From Rhizobium sp. RCAM05350 (GTDB lineage: Bacteria; Pseudomonadota; Alphaproteobacteria; Rhizobiales; Rhizobiaceae), in the NCBI GenBank assembly GCA_024426085.1, contig CP087974.1, positions 496,001 through 560,000 on the forward strand: 64,000 nt of DNA, in the 5' to 3' direction. Position 1 is the first letter of the stretch; each line of letters starts with the position of its first letter. This document shows, piece after piece, positions 31,018-40,881 of the stretch. Below the pieces are notes generated by a model. The model did not search any database. It was not told where the DNA came from and saw nothing but the letters and a program-made list of their open reading frames with translations. The translations under genes and the position numbers were made by a program.

Positions 31018-31404
31018 CTACGTACGCACCCGGCGGAAATGATCCACCCCTTCCAGGATGTCGGACCCTTCGAGCGGTTTGGTGATGACCCGAGTGGTTT
31101 CGGACACTGTCGGCTGAGGCATGCCGTCCGACAGCAGGACGATCCTGCTTTGAGGGTCTAGCAACGACCTCTTGGCGTCGGCATCCTTGCGGCAAATGTC
31201 CACATCGACGATCACGCAGAGCGAGGCCTCCATCTGGGCGCGAGCAGCCTCCCATGAGCTGTAGGGCCGAACGATGTAGCCCTCGACGCCAAGCGTGAAC
31301 GCAAGCGATCGCAACAAGGCGTCATCAGTGGCGATCGCGACAATGGTCTGAGATAGCTGCAAGTCGATGTTCCGCTGTCCCGCAGACGAGGAAGCCCGCC
31401 GCAA
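31018..31404 (-). CDS. Stand-alone receiver-domain protein
   Basis: About 128 aa, a receiver domain only. Acidic pair ATDD (residues 27-28), probable phospho-acceptor D67 in VIVDVD, and the conserved lysine in TKPL (K109). No output domain. It lies between fixJ and fixK on the same strand, behind an anaerobox-like site at 31439-31452. The open frame starts at a TTG; an ATG at about 31408 behind AGGAGC would be the natural start if one base is wrong. It could compete with FixJ for phosphate, as small fix-cluster receivers and anti-kinases do, but that is inference. Confidence 0.7.
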   Translation of the reverse strand: MRRASSSAGQRNIDLQLSQTIVAIATDDALLRSLAFTLGVEGYIVRPYSSWEAARAQMEASLCVIVDVDICRKDADAKRSLLDPQSRIVLLSDGMPQPTVSETTRVITKPLEGSDILEGVDHFRRVRT

Positions 31405-31438
31405 ACATTCAAATAGCTCCTGAACAGGGAACCATGCC

Positions 31439-31452
31439 TTGTTTTAGATCAA
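31439..31452 (-). promoter_or_regulatory. Anaerobox-like site between fixJ and receiver gene
   Basis: TTGTTTTAGATCAA keeps one perfect half (ATCAA) and a degenerate left half. It is centred about 40 bp before the receiver start, so the transcript would have almost no leader. Confidence 0.5.
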
Positions 31453-31471
31453 GGGAAACGTCGAAAGGTCG

Positions 31472-32093
31472 TCAGGCGGGACCGAATCCGGCGGCAAGCG
31501 CCATCCTGACAAGTTCGGGAAGGCTCTTCGCCTTCATCTTGCCCATGACGTTTGAGCGATGGACCTCGACCGTTCGGGGACTAATGTCGAGGTCATATGC
31601 GATCGCCTTGTTCGGCAATCCCGCGACAACCGCCGACAAGACCTGCCGCTCACGTTCGCTGAGTGTCGCAAGACGCTCGCGGACGTCCTCGAGGGAATCT
31701 GTTGCGATGCGCTTGTCGTGAAGCTGGTCGGCAGCCCGGCGGATCGCGTCGATGATGACAGTGTCTTCGGAACGGTTTTTCGATGAAATCGATGGCCCCG
31801 GCCTTCATGGCTTCGACGGCCATCGGAACATCGCCGTGCCCCGTGATCACCAGCGAAGGAATTCTATTCGTCAGCATTGACAGGTTTCGGATCAGTTCGA
31901 CGCCCGTCATGTCCGGCATGCGAAGGTCGGTTATCAGAACGGCGTCTCGTGCGCCGGGTGCGAACTGCGCAAACGCGGTGGCCGATTCATGCACCCGCAC
32001 GGCAAAGCCGTTCATCGTCAGCATGAACGCAAGCGACTTCCGGACTGGTTCCTCGTCATCGACGATATGGACCGTAAAATCATCCTTCGACAT
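31472..32093 (-). CDS. fixJ: FixJ, response regulator (frameshift)
   Basis: Phosphorylated by FixL, it activates fixK. Receiver domain: [16 protein letters not shown], phospho-acceptor in [37 protein letters not shown] LuxR-type output domain follows ([42 protein letters not shown]). An extra C near 31783 splits the two domains. ATG 32093 overlaps the end of fixL by 14 bp, so translation is coupled. Repaired length is about 206 aa. Confidence 0.93.
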
Positions 32094-33592
32094 GGTCGTC
32101 TCTCTCATCATAAGCCGGAAGCGTGAACTGGAAACTGCACCTCCGGATGGGGTATGCGATACGGTCATCGTTCCGCCATGGGCCTCTACGATCCGTTTCG
32201 ATATCGACAGCCCTATGCCCATTCCTCCTGGCTTCGTCGTCGTGAACGGTTTGAACAACTGCGCCGAGATTTCCTCCGGAATTCCGGAGCCCGTGTCCTC
32301 GACGACCACGGTAACCTCTCCTGGCGCGCCCGGTTGGATCGGACGATCAGCTCCCTTTTGGGAGCGTCCTTCATCGCCTCGATGGCGTTGCGCATGAGGT
32401 TGGTCAGCACCTGCTGGATCTGGATACGGTCGACCATCACCATCTCCACGCCTGGGCGATAGTCAAAGACAGTCCTCACACCCTTCTCGTGAGAGCCGAC
32501 GAGAGCGAGCGCGCCCGCTTCCTCGACCAGTTGCCGGATGTTCTGCGGGGTTTTGTCAGTTTCGCCTTTCGTGACGAATTCGCGCAAGTGCTTGATGATC
32601 TGTCCGGCGCGCAGCGACTGGCTGCCCGCCTCATCGAGGGCTTCGCGCATCGTCACTGCGACATCGGTGTCCATGTCCCGAAGAAGACGCGAACAGCCGT
32701 GTACGTAGTTGGCAATAGCCGAAAGAGGCTGGTTAAGCTCATGAGCGAGGGTGGAGGCCATCTCTCCCATTTCGTTCAGCCGTGCCAGCCGGGCCAGCTC
32801 TCCCTGGATTTCCTCGAGACGAGCGGCGGATTCCTCGCGCTCGGTGAGATCGTGGATAAAGCCTGTAAAGAAGGTCTTGCCCCCGGACCGCATCTCTCCG
32901 ACTGCAAGCTTCATCGGGAATGTGGAGCCGTTCTTGCGCTGGCCGACAACCACCCGATCGACGCCGATGATCCGCTTTTCCCCGGTGGTCAAGTATCGAT
33001 TTATGTAGCCGTCATGTTCCTTGCGGTATGGCTGCGGCATGAGGATCTGGAGGTTCTGCCCGATGACCTCCTCCTCGCTGTAGCCGAACTGTCTGACCGC
33101 GGCCGCGTTGAACGACACGATCGTCCCGTCCTGATCGCTGACGATGGTGGCGTCGAGGACGGTGTCCAGGATGGACTTGAGGTGGGCCTCGAGAGCCATC
33201 TCGGCTTCCTTCGTACTAACGAGTGCGCTCCTAAGAACCTCGCCGATGAACGCAATGGCTGCGGCAATTACGATGAAAAGTGAGAGTTCGAGCCAGGGCG
33301 TTTCGGACGGAGCGCTCGTCCCCGTTTCGATGACGACCGCGACGATGCACAGAAGGCCGGCGACGATCAATGTTGGCGTCAATCCGCCGACTACGGAAAC
33401 GACGAGGACTGCTGGAATGAAAAGATCGACAACGGAGCGACCTGCAAGTCCGTCGCGGACAAGGAAGGCGACGAGGATCGAGAAACAAATGACCAGCGCC
33501 GTGAACAGGTATGCCTGCCCGCGGGAGATTTTCCTATCGAGTATCAACGATGCAATGCTCGTCCCGGAGGCACCGTTCCTATTCGGCATCAT
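32080..33592 (-). CDS. fixL: FixL, heme-PAS oxygen-sensing histidine kinase (frameshifts)
   Basis: N-terminal membrane spans ([39 protein letters not shown]), then a heme-binding PAS domain with the FixL ligand motif [11 protein letters not shown] and the FG-loop region [14 protein letters not shown]. The kinase core has [15 protein letters not shown] (phospho-His), an N box (LMRNAIEAM), DTGSGIPEE and [10 protein letters not shown]. The frame changes near 32330 and 32130; the true end overlaps fixJ. Unlike FixL proteins that have lost heme, the ligand His is present, so it should sense oxygen directly. Confidence 0.94.
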
Positions 33593-33981
33593 CTGAGGCT
33601 ATACCCACGCCATGAACACTCGATCGCTGCCGACACGGACCGTGCGACACGCAGGTTCTAGCATGGGGGAAGACAGCGTGTCCACGCGTGTCGCGAGCAG
33701 TGCCGCATGGGTTGGCATGACAGTGTCAGGCATGGAACTGAGGTGGTTTCTCAGGACGCACGTGAGATCAGCGTCGGAACCGGTCCATCATTCTCTGACT
33801 GCGATCAACGCTTCAGGCCACGCTTGGCCTTCTAGCGGAAATTCTCCTCAGGCGACTGGGACTGCGCCTGACGGGCGAGAATCTCGCCCCTTGGTCCTTG
33901 GCACTGCACCTCGTCGGATCGCCGAAATTCTCGAAGAAAGGCCAGCCGTTGGTGCCGACGTCGTGACGTTAGAATTTAGGC

Positions 33982-34006
33982 GGTCGGCAGATTTCTGATG
34001 CCGACC
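33982..34006 (-). terminator. Hairpin after pseudoazurin gene
   Basis: GGTCGGCA/TGCCGACC with a nine-base loop, 20 bp beyond the stop of the minus-strand pseudoazurin gene. No strong T-run. The rest of the 430-bp gap (33593-34025) shows no gene; an 8-bp GGGCGAGA/TCTCGCCC palindrome is also present near 33876. Confidence 0.55.
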
Positions 34007-34025
34007 TGCCAAAAGAACTGACGCC

Positions 34026-34472
34026 TCAGAGGCCAACTGCTGCGATGTCGGCGTCAAGCCGTTCACGTGCCTTCTTGGGGAACTTGGCGGTCTTGATGGC
34101 ATCAAGGTTGGCGGGCGCGTCACCGACGACGACGAGTCCAATCATGCCCATGCCGACGTGCGGCGCGCATTTCACCGCATAGGCCCCTGGTGCTTCGAAC
34201 GTGATCTTGATGGCCTCGTTCATCTTGCCCTTGAAAGGCGTCGCACCCTCGGGGATCAGGTCTTTGACGGTCTCCGCGTTATGGCTCTTGTCCGTGGGAA
34301 TGAAGGTGACGCTGTCGCCTTTGGCGATCTTGATGCCGCCGGGCTCGAATACCATCGCGCCATCCTTGCCCTTGTTCAGCATATGGACTTCAAAGTCCGC
34401 AGCGCTGGCGGCAAAGCCGAAGGATGCGGCGAGAATGGCGGATCCGATTACCGTTTTGATGAACTTGCTCAT
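34026..34472 (-). CDS. Pseudoazurin, copper electron carrier
   Basis: 148 aa, intact. ATG 34472 follows AAGGAG and starts a signal peptide ([23 protein letters not shown]). The type 1 copper ligands are visible: His in DKSHNAE, and Cys, His and Met in [11 protein letters not shown]. Periplasmic carrier that donates electrons to copper nitrite reductase, here encoded in the same window. An NnrR-type box at 34546-34559 lies upstream. Confidence 0.92.
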   Translation of the reverse strand: MSKFIKTVIGSAILAASFGFAASAADFEVHMLNKGKDGAMVFEPGGIKIAKGDSVTFIPTDKSHNAETVKDLIPEGATPFKGKMNEAIKITFEAPGAYAVKCAPHVGMGMIGLVVVGDAPANLDAIKTAKFPKKARERLDADIAAVGL

Positions 34473-34545
34473 GTCAACTCTCCTTGAAACGGAAGCCCGT
34501 TTGGCTTCGTTGACGAGGAACATAGCGGGTTTGATCGAAGCCAAT

Positions 34546-34559
34546 TTGATCTGTGACAA
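34546..34559 (-). promoter_or_regulatory. NnrR/FNR-type box of pseudoazurin
   Basis: TTGATCTGTGACAA: TTGAT left half and GACAA right half, the form often seen before NO-responsive genes. Centred 80 bp before ATG 34472. Confidence 0.72.
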
Positions 34560-34577
34560 ACGCCCGTACGGAAATTT

Positions 34578-35274
34578 TCACTTCTTCGCCTCGTCGGCCA
34601 ACGCAGCCAGCGCGGCCACGTTGCAGACGAGGAGTTTCTGCCGCCCGCCTTCGACGAGCCCCTTCGCCTCCCATGCGCTTAGGATCCGGGAGACGGTGTG
34701 AAGCGTGGTGCCAGTCATCTCGGCAATGTCCTGGCGCGAGATCGGAAAATCGACGCGGATCCCGGCTGCCTCCTTTTTCCCCGCCTGTCCGACCAGTCGG
34801 AGCACGGTGTGCGCGACGCGCCGTTCCACCTCCTGTGTGGACATCTCCCTGTATGCGTGCATGCGCCTCCTCCAAGCGCTGGCCGATCGTGTGCAGCGCC
34901 GTGACGGCGAGATGGGGGTTCTTGTCGATGAACTGCGGCCACAGTTCCGTCGGCCAGCAAAGCGCGATGCTTTCTGACACCGCAAGCGCCGTGCCGGGAT
35001 AATCGAGGCGTTGCAGAGCCTTGGCGAAACCGAAGAGGTCGCCCGGATTGACGACACGAACGATGATCTGCTGGCCGTCGGGCGTGACCTGCGTGACCTT
35101 CAGCCGCCCGTGCAGGAGCATGAAAAAGTGGGTGGCGACGCCGCCCTGGTCGAAGACCACGTCTCCGGCCGCCACCCTCCTTGGCGTCGCCTGCGCCAAC
35201 AGACTGTCGACGTCGGTATCCGCCATCTTGTCGAACAACGGGAACGACTTCACGAGACTTCTGTCGACTTTCAT
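34578..35274 (-). CDS. nnrR: NnrR, NO-responsive Crp/Fnr regulator (frameshift)
   Basis: About 232 aa. ATG 35274 (MKVDRSLVKSF) follows AAGGA. Effector fold: GVATHFFMLLHGRLKVTQVTPDGQQIIVRVVNPGDLFGF. DNA-binding part: FPISRQDIAEMTGTTLHTVSRILSAWEAKGLV. No FNR-type cysteine cluster. The frame shifts near 34853 (after ARI). Position between pseudoazurin and nirV and the H-TVSR helix support NnrR, which activates nir and nor genes when NO is present. Confidence 0.88.
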
Positions 35275-35331
35275 CGGGCATTCCTTCGCCAATGGCACCG
35301 AACCACCCTGGACGAGAAAGCCGCCGACGCA

Positions 35332-35345
35332 TTGCGTTCGATCAA
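35332..35345 (-). promoter_or_regulatory. FNR/NnrR-type box of nnrR
   Basis: TTGCGTTCGATCAA: TTGCG and ATCAA halves, centred 64 bp before ATG 35274. Confidence 0.65.
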
Positions 35346-35361
35346 GTGCATTGCAGATTTT

Positions 35362-36262
35362 TCACATGTTAGGAAAATATCTTCTAGCTATCCCAGCATA
35401 CCATCTGTCGTCCCTGACCAGCCGGAATCCGAGATCCGACGGAGGAGTCCCGACTGCACAGCCGCCGCCTTTCGGGTCTCTCACAAAATAGGTCATCGGC
35501 GAGCGATGCCTCCCAACAGTGACATGGATCCTGCAGCCATGATCTTCGGAAACAAGGGTTCCGATTTCATTCAGGCGAACCTTGCGGTCGCAGGTCGTAG
35601 TCCACTCCCAGATGTTGCCAGCGAAGTCGGCGACGCCTGAATTCATTCACGCCGAAGCTTCCAGCCACCCTCGGTGTCGGATCCATGAGTTTCCTCTCGA
35701 CAGCTTCACGCTTGTAATCTGCCAGCCAGCGTAGCGCAGGATTCTTATTGTCTGGATCCAGGCCCAATGCGTCGTCCGGAAAGTCCTTTCCTGCAGCGAA
35801 AGCCAGTTGGCGGTCGCTCGGCAATGACCATACCTGTCCGGTCCGGCGTGACAGCCATGCGGCATATGCCTGGGCGTCGTCATAGCTCACTCCGGTGACG
35901 GGAACGTCCGCCTCCGGAGTGACGATCGCCTCCGGCATCCTGCAGACACCGTCGTGAACACATCCAAGGAAATCGGACATGGCCACCTGGTATTTCATGA
36001 TCGTCAAAGGGCTGGTTTCGGTCGCCTCCACCATGGGAGGGTCGATGATGGAGCCACCCTTCGAATACTCTCCGTCCGCCTGATATTTGAAGGTGCGCGC
36101 CTCGACCGCGACCGTTTCCGGGACGAAAAGAAGAGCGTCGGCTGGCGCTGGCTTGAAGAGGTCGGTCTGCCATGCAAGGGCCAGCATCGCCGCCAACAGC
36201 AACGCTGCGGGGGTCGCGACCGACAGGAAGGATACGCTTTCAGGCTCGACGGTGGTTGACAT
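35362..36262 (-). CDS. nirV: NirV, sulfatase-modifying-factor-like protein (frameshift)
   Basis: About 300 aa. ATG 36262 follows GGGAGG. A signal anchor (LSVATPAALLLAAMLALAW) precedes a formylglycine-generating-enzyme-type fold: EYSKGGSIIDPPMVEA, PVTGVSYDDAQAYAAWLSRRTGQVW, VADFAGNIWEWT, and GGCAVGTPPSDLGFRLVRD near the end. The frame changes near 35645. NirV usually follows nirK as nirK-nirV. Here nirK is 11 kb away, and only a nirK stub and its promoter stand in front (36325-36417). The function of NirV is not settled. Confidence 0.88.
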
Positions 36263-36324
36263 GCTGCCTCCCCGGCGGGTTCCGCCTTGGACAGGTGAAA
36301 GGTGCGGGATCCGATATCGGGGAA

Positions 36325-36368
36325 GCGACGGTGGATCAGATGCCGACCGGAGCGACGACCGACGTCAT
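36325..36368 (-). pseudogene. nirK 3'-end stub in front of nirV
   Basis: 44 bp identical at 42 positions to the 3' end of the intact nirK (47143-47186). On the minus strand it keeps ATG plus the last codons, TSVVAPVGI, and stop. Upstream of it, 36376-36429 resembles the nirK promoter. The rest of a nirK gene is missing. Confidence 0.75.
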
Positions 36369-36403
36369 TGGGTGTGTTTTAAGCCGCCGTTGGATTGTGT
36401 TCT

Positions 36404-36417
36404 TTGACGTGAAACAA
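36404..36417 (-). promoter_or_regulatory. NnrR-type box of nirV (nirK-like promoter)
   Basis: TTGACGTGAAACAA in the context TTCTTTGA-GTGAAACAAATG, shared with the nirK promoter at 48366-48379. Centred 148 bp from nirV, with the transcript start expected at the nirK stub. Apart from this and the stub, 36430-36759 has no gene I can name. Confidence 0.7.
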
Positions 36418-36759
36418 ATGGAATGCGGATTGGGCTGGAGCGCAGACGCTGGTCGTGACCGCCCAACAAACTGGAAGCGCTATGGTACGAAGTCGCTCTG
36501 GATAATCTTTTCCTGGAAGGAGGTCGGGGCGAAAACTGTCAGCTACGAGGCGCAGCGGTAAAAATCTTTTCAGGACGTATGCCGTATTTGCGTTAGCTCA
36601 AACAGTTTCAGGCCCGAGAGTCCTAGAATGCCTCGTCCAATCTCAGAGAGGCTTCAATGATCTTCCCCGTCAACTGAAAGCAACTACGCGCCTCGTTCCT
36701 TCCTCCTTGAGGATCTGAAGGGTGCTGGCCCGACCGCGAGACGCCTGGAGAACGGTTCG

Positions 36760-37200
36760 ATGAATCCTCCGTGCGTCAATGCATCCTCCCCGGTAAACGG
36801 GCGTACCCGCGCCGCGGTTCGGGAGATCAAGGCCATGATCAGACGAGCGGATCGGGAATGCGGCTGCAGCGCCGTCGTGGGTGACCTGCTGAAAAGTCTC
36901 GCGGTCGATGAGCAAGAACCGGTCGTTCGAGAGCTATTCGGCGCGGCGGTGAGACAACGGACGAAGGTGATTGCCTTATCCGAACTCCTCCAGGAGCTTG
37001 ACGATCTATCGGCAAGTCCGGAACAAGGCGAGCTTGATGAAGCCACGATGCTTTTCGAGGACATGGCAGAACAGGCAAGGCTCGGGTCGCAGTATTTAAG
37101 AGCGTTGTCCGCACATTGGTCCGACAGTCGTGGTACGCATCCGACGGCTTTCTCAGCGGGCGAGCCGGCGACGATGATAGGCGAGATTGAAGAACGCTGA
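36760..37200 (+). CDS. Hypothetical 146-aa helical protein
   Basis: ATG 36760 has GGAG nine bases upstream. The protein is acidic and mostly helical in look (AVREIKAMIRRADREC, ELLQELDDLSASPEQGELDEATMLFEDMAEQARLG). Two early cysteines (ECGCSAV). No family recognised. The overlapping minus-strand 184-aa frame is serine/arginine-rich and is treated as a shadow. Confidence 0.5.
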   Translation: MNPPCVNASSPVNGRTRAAVREIKAMIRRADRECGCSAVVGDLLKSLAVDEQEPVVRELFGAAVRQRTKVIALSELLQELDDLSASPEQGELDEATMLFEDMAEQARLGSQYLRALSAHWSDSRGTHPTAFSAGEPATMIGEIEER

Positions 37201-37492
37201 CGGGTCGACCTCCTGGAATTCGTAAGTGCGGGCGGCATGAGCGGTGAATCTCAAGCTGTCATTGAAGCCTACCTGTCGCATGCATTTCGCAAGTCCGAAG
37301 GTGGAACGCCGTCGCCGCACGACACCTATCGGGCTGTTCAAACAATCACATCCAGACAACGGGACTCTCGATGAGCAGCGTTTTGATTGATGTCGTCGAA
37401 TTCAATCCCCGTGAAAAGACGGGAAATTTCGTACTAAAGCGGAAACATCAGCCGCCTCATACGGTTACTGTAACGCGACGGGGCTGCTAAAC

Positions 37493-37684
37493 GTGGCCTC
37501 TCCGCCACGGGATACGGCAAAACGCTTTCTTGAATTCCTGGGGACGTTCGCCAAAATCGCCGAACGGAGGCTGAACGACGAACAGCATTGCGAGTGCATC
37601 ACGATCACTGCGGAGGATGTTAGGCGATGGCTAGGGCCGAAGCCGATGACGTTCATGTACGAGGGCAGCGCAGTGCCGAAGTGA
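37493..37684 (+). CDS. Hypothetical 63-aa protein
   Basis: GTG start, then ASPPRDTAKRFLEFLGTF, KIAERRLNDEQHCECITI, AEDVRRWLGPKPMTFMYEG. Plausible small soluble protein, no known domain. A 39-aa frame just upstream (37371-37490, starting MSSVLIDVVEFN) is also open. Whether either is expressed cannot be judged. Confidence 0.4.
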   Translation: MASPPRDTAKRFLEFLGTFAKIAERRLNDEQHCECITITAEDVRRWLGPKPMTFMYEGSAVPK

Positions 37685-37764
37685 CACCCGGACGACTTTC
37701 AGGACAGACCAATCTTGCTCTGCACTGTCGATCTCCAGATCACAAGTATGGCGCGCCTTCCCGA

Positions 37765-37947
37765 ATGCGTGCTGATGAAGTTCGGCGTATATTAAGACAT
37801 CTAAGCCGGAGGGCACGAAATGAAGCGGCCCAACGAAAAAAGCGCAATAGCGTGTGGGACAGCATCACTCACGATGCCCTCCTGGCATTGGCCATTGTCT
37901 TTCCAATAGCGGCACTCATCTATTTGGGTCTGCACGTTTTGACCTAA
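37765..37947 (+). CDS. Hypothetical small membrane protein
   Basis: 60 aa. A basic, helical N-terminus (DEVRRILRHLSRRARNEAAQRKKR) followed by one C-terminal membrane span (ALLALAIVFPIAALIYLGLHVL). No family recognised. It lies in the gap before the XRE-SulP pair. Confidence 0.42.
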   Translation: MRADEVRRILRHLSRRARNEAAQRKKRNSVWDSITHDALLALAIVFPIAALIYLGLHVLT

Positions 37948-38041
37948 CGGGGCGACCGCGGCACCGAGATGCACGCGAGATGCTGTCATCCTCACCGCTG
38001 GCCCGTTGTTTCCACCGGGCAGAAAGAGAGTCTTGATGCAT

Positions 38042-38070
38042 TTGACGTCATTCATTAGTACATATATATT
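38042..38070 (+). promoter_or_regulatory. Sigma-70-type promoter of xre-sulP
   Basis: TTGACG (38042-38047), a 17-bp spacer, then TATATT (38065-38070). This is an unusually good vegetative promoter in an AT-rich patch, 31 bp before ATG 38101. The XRE protein could bind here to regulate itself. Confidence 0.6.
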
Positions 38071-38100
38071 AGAATTACACTACAAAGCCTGAATTCGCAC

Positions 38101-38313
38101 ATGATCACTTCCGCCCAAATGCGAGCCGCTCGCGCCCTTCTCGGTATCGACCAGCGGGAGCTTGCCGATCTCGCCGGCGTCTCGCTGCCAACGATCCAGC
38201 GTATGGAATCGAGCAACGGCATAGTGCGAGGCGTGATCAACACGCTGACCAAAGTGATCGAGGCCCTTGATCGGGCCGGCGTTGAGCTGATCGCTGACAA
38301 TGCCGCCAGCTGA
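38101..38313 (+). CDS. XRE-family helix-turn-helix regulator
   Basis: 70-aa single-domain DNA-binding protein: MITSAQMRAARALLGIDQREL, ADLAGVSLPTIQRMES (the turn and recognition helix), KVIEALDRAGVELIADN. The end is the usual form of small rhizobial XRE proteins encoded before SulP transporters. It probably controls the downstream sulP gene 130 bp away. Confidence 0.85.
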   Translation: MITSAQMRAARALLGIDQRELADLAGVSLPTIQRMESSNGIVRGVINTLTKVIEALDRAGVELIADNAAS

Positions 38314-38443
38314 AAGGCGGCCGAGGCGTCCGTTTCAAGGAGGCCGTGCAGTGAACAGTTTTTGATCCCCCACCACAGCACAATGGCCGGCACTCGATAG
38401 ATTGGCTGGTCCGCCGGCACCTGCGGTCACTGAAAGGATTGTC

Positions 38444-40151
38444 ATGATCGGGCGCGTCCTGCCTGAACCGCGTTTCCTCGATTTGTTTACGCCAAAGCTG
38501 ATTACGGTACTCCGTGAACGATACCGGCTCAGCGACCTGCGCGCCGACGCAGTTGCCGGTCTGACCGTCGCCGTCGTGGCGCTTCCCTTGTCCATGGCAA
38601 TCGCCATCGCTTCGGGCGTCACGCCGGATCGTGGCCTCTATACATCAATCGTCGGCGGCTTCCTGGTATCGGCATTGGGGGGCAGTCGATTTCAGATCGG
38701 CGGCCCCGCTGGTGCCTTCATCGTTCTGGTACTTGCGACCGTTCAAGTTCATGGAATAGACGGACTCATTCTGGCGACGCTGCTTTCCGGATTGATTCTG
38801 CTGATCGCAGGCCTTCTGCGGCTTGGCACTTTCGTCAAATACATCCCCTATCCTGTCACCGTCGGGTTCACCGCGGGCATCGCCCTGATCATCTTTGCAA
38901 GCCAGATCAAGGAACTGCTCGGACTGACATTGCCGTCCGCGGAACCCGGCCCTTTGCTGCCGAAGCTTGAGGCGTTGTGGCAGGCACTGCCTACGATCAA
39001 CGCAGCAGCGGCGGGGCTCGCCGGATTGACCATCGCGGTCATCATATTCCTTCGGCGTCATCGACTGCACTGGCCGGGGCTGCTCGTCGCGATCAGCCTG
39101 GCGTCGATCTTCGCGCATCTGCTCGGTCTGCCGGTTGAAACGATCGGCACCCGTTTCGGCGGCATTCCGCACGCGCTTCCCGCCCCGCATCTGCCGTCGA
39201 TCTCGTTCGAAAAAAATCGTCGCAGTCCTGCCCGCAGCCGGGTCATTGCGCTGCTCGGCAGCATCGAGAGCCTGCTTTCAGCGGTGGTCGCCGAGAGCAT
39301 GACTGGTAGACGTCACCGGTCCAATTGTGAACTGGTGGCACAGGGCGTCGCGAACATTGCATCATCCCTATTTGGCGGATTTTGCGTCACTGGCACGATC
39401 GCCCGCACAGCAACAAATGTGCGTTCCGGTGCGCGCGGGCCGATTGCGGGGATGCTGCATTCGGCGTTTCTGCTGATGTTCATGCTACTCGCTGCGCCGC
39501 TTGCATCCTACATCCGCTTGCCGCGCTGGCCGGGGTGCTGGCGACCGTGGCATGGAATATGGCCGGAAAAGCATGCCTTCTCAACGCTGCTCCGGTCATC
39601 AATCGGCGATGCAGTGGTGCTGCTAACAAGCTTCCTGCTAACGATTTTTCGGGATCTGACCGAAGGCATCCTGATTGGTTTCGTGCTGAGCGCGTTGCTC
39701 TTTCTGCATCGCATGGCTCAGGCTGTCGAAGTCGAAAGCGCGTTCCTCTTGCTGGAGGAGGATCGCGCTGACACCTGCGAACGGCAACGGCCGCGGGCCC
39801 TACGATCCCGCATTGGCCACCGACCGCGACGTGATCGTATACCGCATTTCCGGCGCTTTCTTCTTCGGCGCAGCGACAAGTGTGGCAGCCGCGCTCGACC
39901 GCATTGCCGAGCATCCAAAAGCCTATGTCGTGGATTTTTCGGCGGTACCGGTCATCGATTCAACCGCCGCTGCCACAATCGAGGGCTTTGCGCGCAAGAC
40001 CCAGCGCCAAGGGGTGGCCATCTATATTGCCGGGGCTCGTTCGCCGGTCCGCCGCACCCTGCTCCTCCATGGCGTACGTCGCCCACTGGTGCGCTTCAAG
40101 GCAACGGTCAACGATGCGGTGAATGCTGCCCACGCGGCGATTGGCGGCTAG
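38444..40151 (+). CDS. SulP-family anion permease with STAS domain (several frameshifts)
   Basis: ATG 38444 follows AAAGGA. SulP signature parts: DLRADAVAGLTVAVVALPLSMA, SGVTPDRGLYTSIVGGF, GGPAGAFIVLV, SIESLLSAVVAESMTG, NELVAQG-type NCELVAQGVANI. A STAS domain ends the protein (RDVIVYRISGAFFFGAA, VIDSTAAATIEGF). At least five indels occur: +1 and -1 around 39215-39240, -1 and +1 around 39515-39560, and +1 near 39775. The first four cancel in pairs. Substrate is sulfate, bicarbonate or another anion; this cannot be told. Confidence 0.85.
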
Positions 40152-40224
40152 CAGACCGTCCTGATCCAGTATCGACGCGGCGCTTGCTCAATAATGCCGC
40201 AACGATGCGTCTATCGCCACGCCA

Positions 40225-40729
40225 TCAAGCAGTTCCAAATTGCTTTGCGCAAGAGCCACGCACCTGCTTCATTCGGTTATGGGACATCCCCGTTTGTCTA
40301 TACACAGGTAGGAGGCGATTTTTCCTTAGAGTTTTTACGTCAGATAGAAGATCCGAATTCTGACAAAAGGTAGCGTGATCGCTTACGATTGTTCCCTTTT
40401 TCAGGGTTCGTCGACAGATCGGCTTTCGGCGACATTCGGAGCAAACTAGTCTCATGTCGTTGTATGTGGCTCTATCTCTTGATCGAAGTTTCTCGACGTC
40501 GATGCCAAGCGCCTTCATTACACTTCCGAGTTCATCGGCGGCATGGGGACCTCGCCTTACGGCATTGCAGGAATTGTCCCGGCGTCAGACCACAGTCGGA
40601 GGCCAATCCATCGACTTCGTCTGGCGTTAACAGGTCGATTTCCCGGCGTGTTTGCACACTGTCGCGATACCCCTTCCAACGCGCCGTCATCAATTCAAGA
40701 ACGTTAAGCAGTAACGAATGGCGTGACAT
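40225..40729 (-). CDS. DUF6455-type Cys-rich protein (frameshift)
   Basis: ATG 40729 (MSRHSLLLNVLELMTARW). Motifs are LLTPDEVDGLASDCGLTPGQFLQC in the first half, then, after a frame change near 40545, MKALGIDVEKL, DMRLVCSECRRKPICRRTL and ATFCQNSD. The cysteines in CSEC, IC and FC are typical of DUF6455 proteins, which are frequent near denitrification genes. The open frame continues about 35 residues past the usual end. Function unknown; metal or cluster binding is likely from the cysteines. Confidence 0.68.
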
Positions 40730-40881
40730 GGTGCTCCTCCAGATGGGGGCATCCTGCACCACTCAACATCGGTCTTCTTTGTGCGAGAACAAAAGTCCTG
40801 CGGATTTTCACCTACCAGGCCCTGGGTTTTCACGAATGAATATGTCGTCGAGGACCCCTGACGAAGGGCGTCGACTTCCTC

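Noticed and set aside
34531..34544. Second box before pseudoazurin (TTGATCGAAGCCAA)
   Set aside because: The right half is poor and it sits 15 bp from a better site.
36684..37238. A 184-aa minus-strand frame
   Set aside because: Ser/Arg-rich composition and antisense to a more protein-like plus-strand frame.
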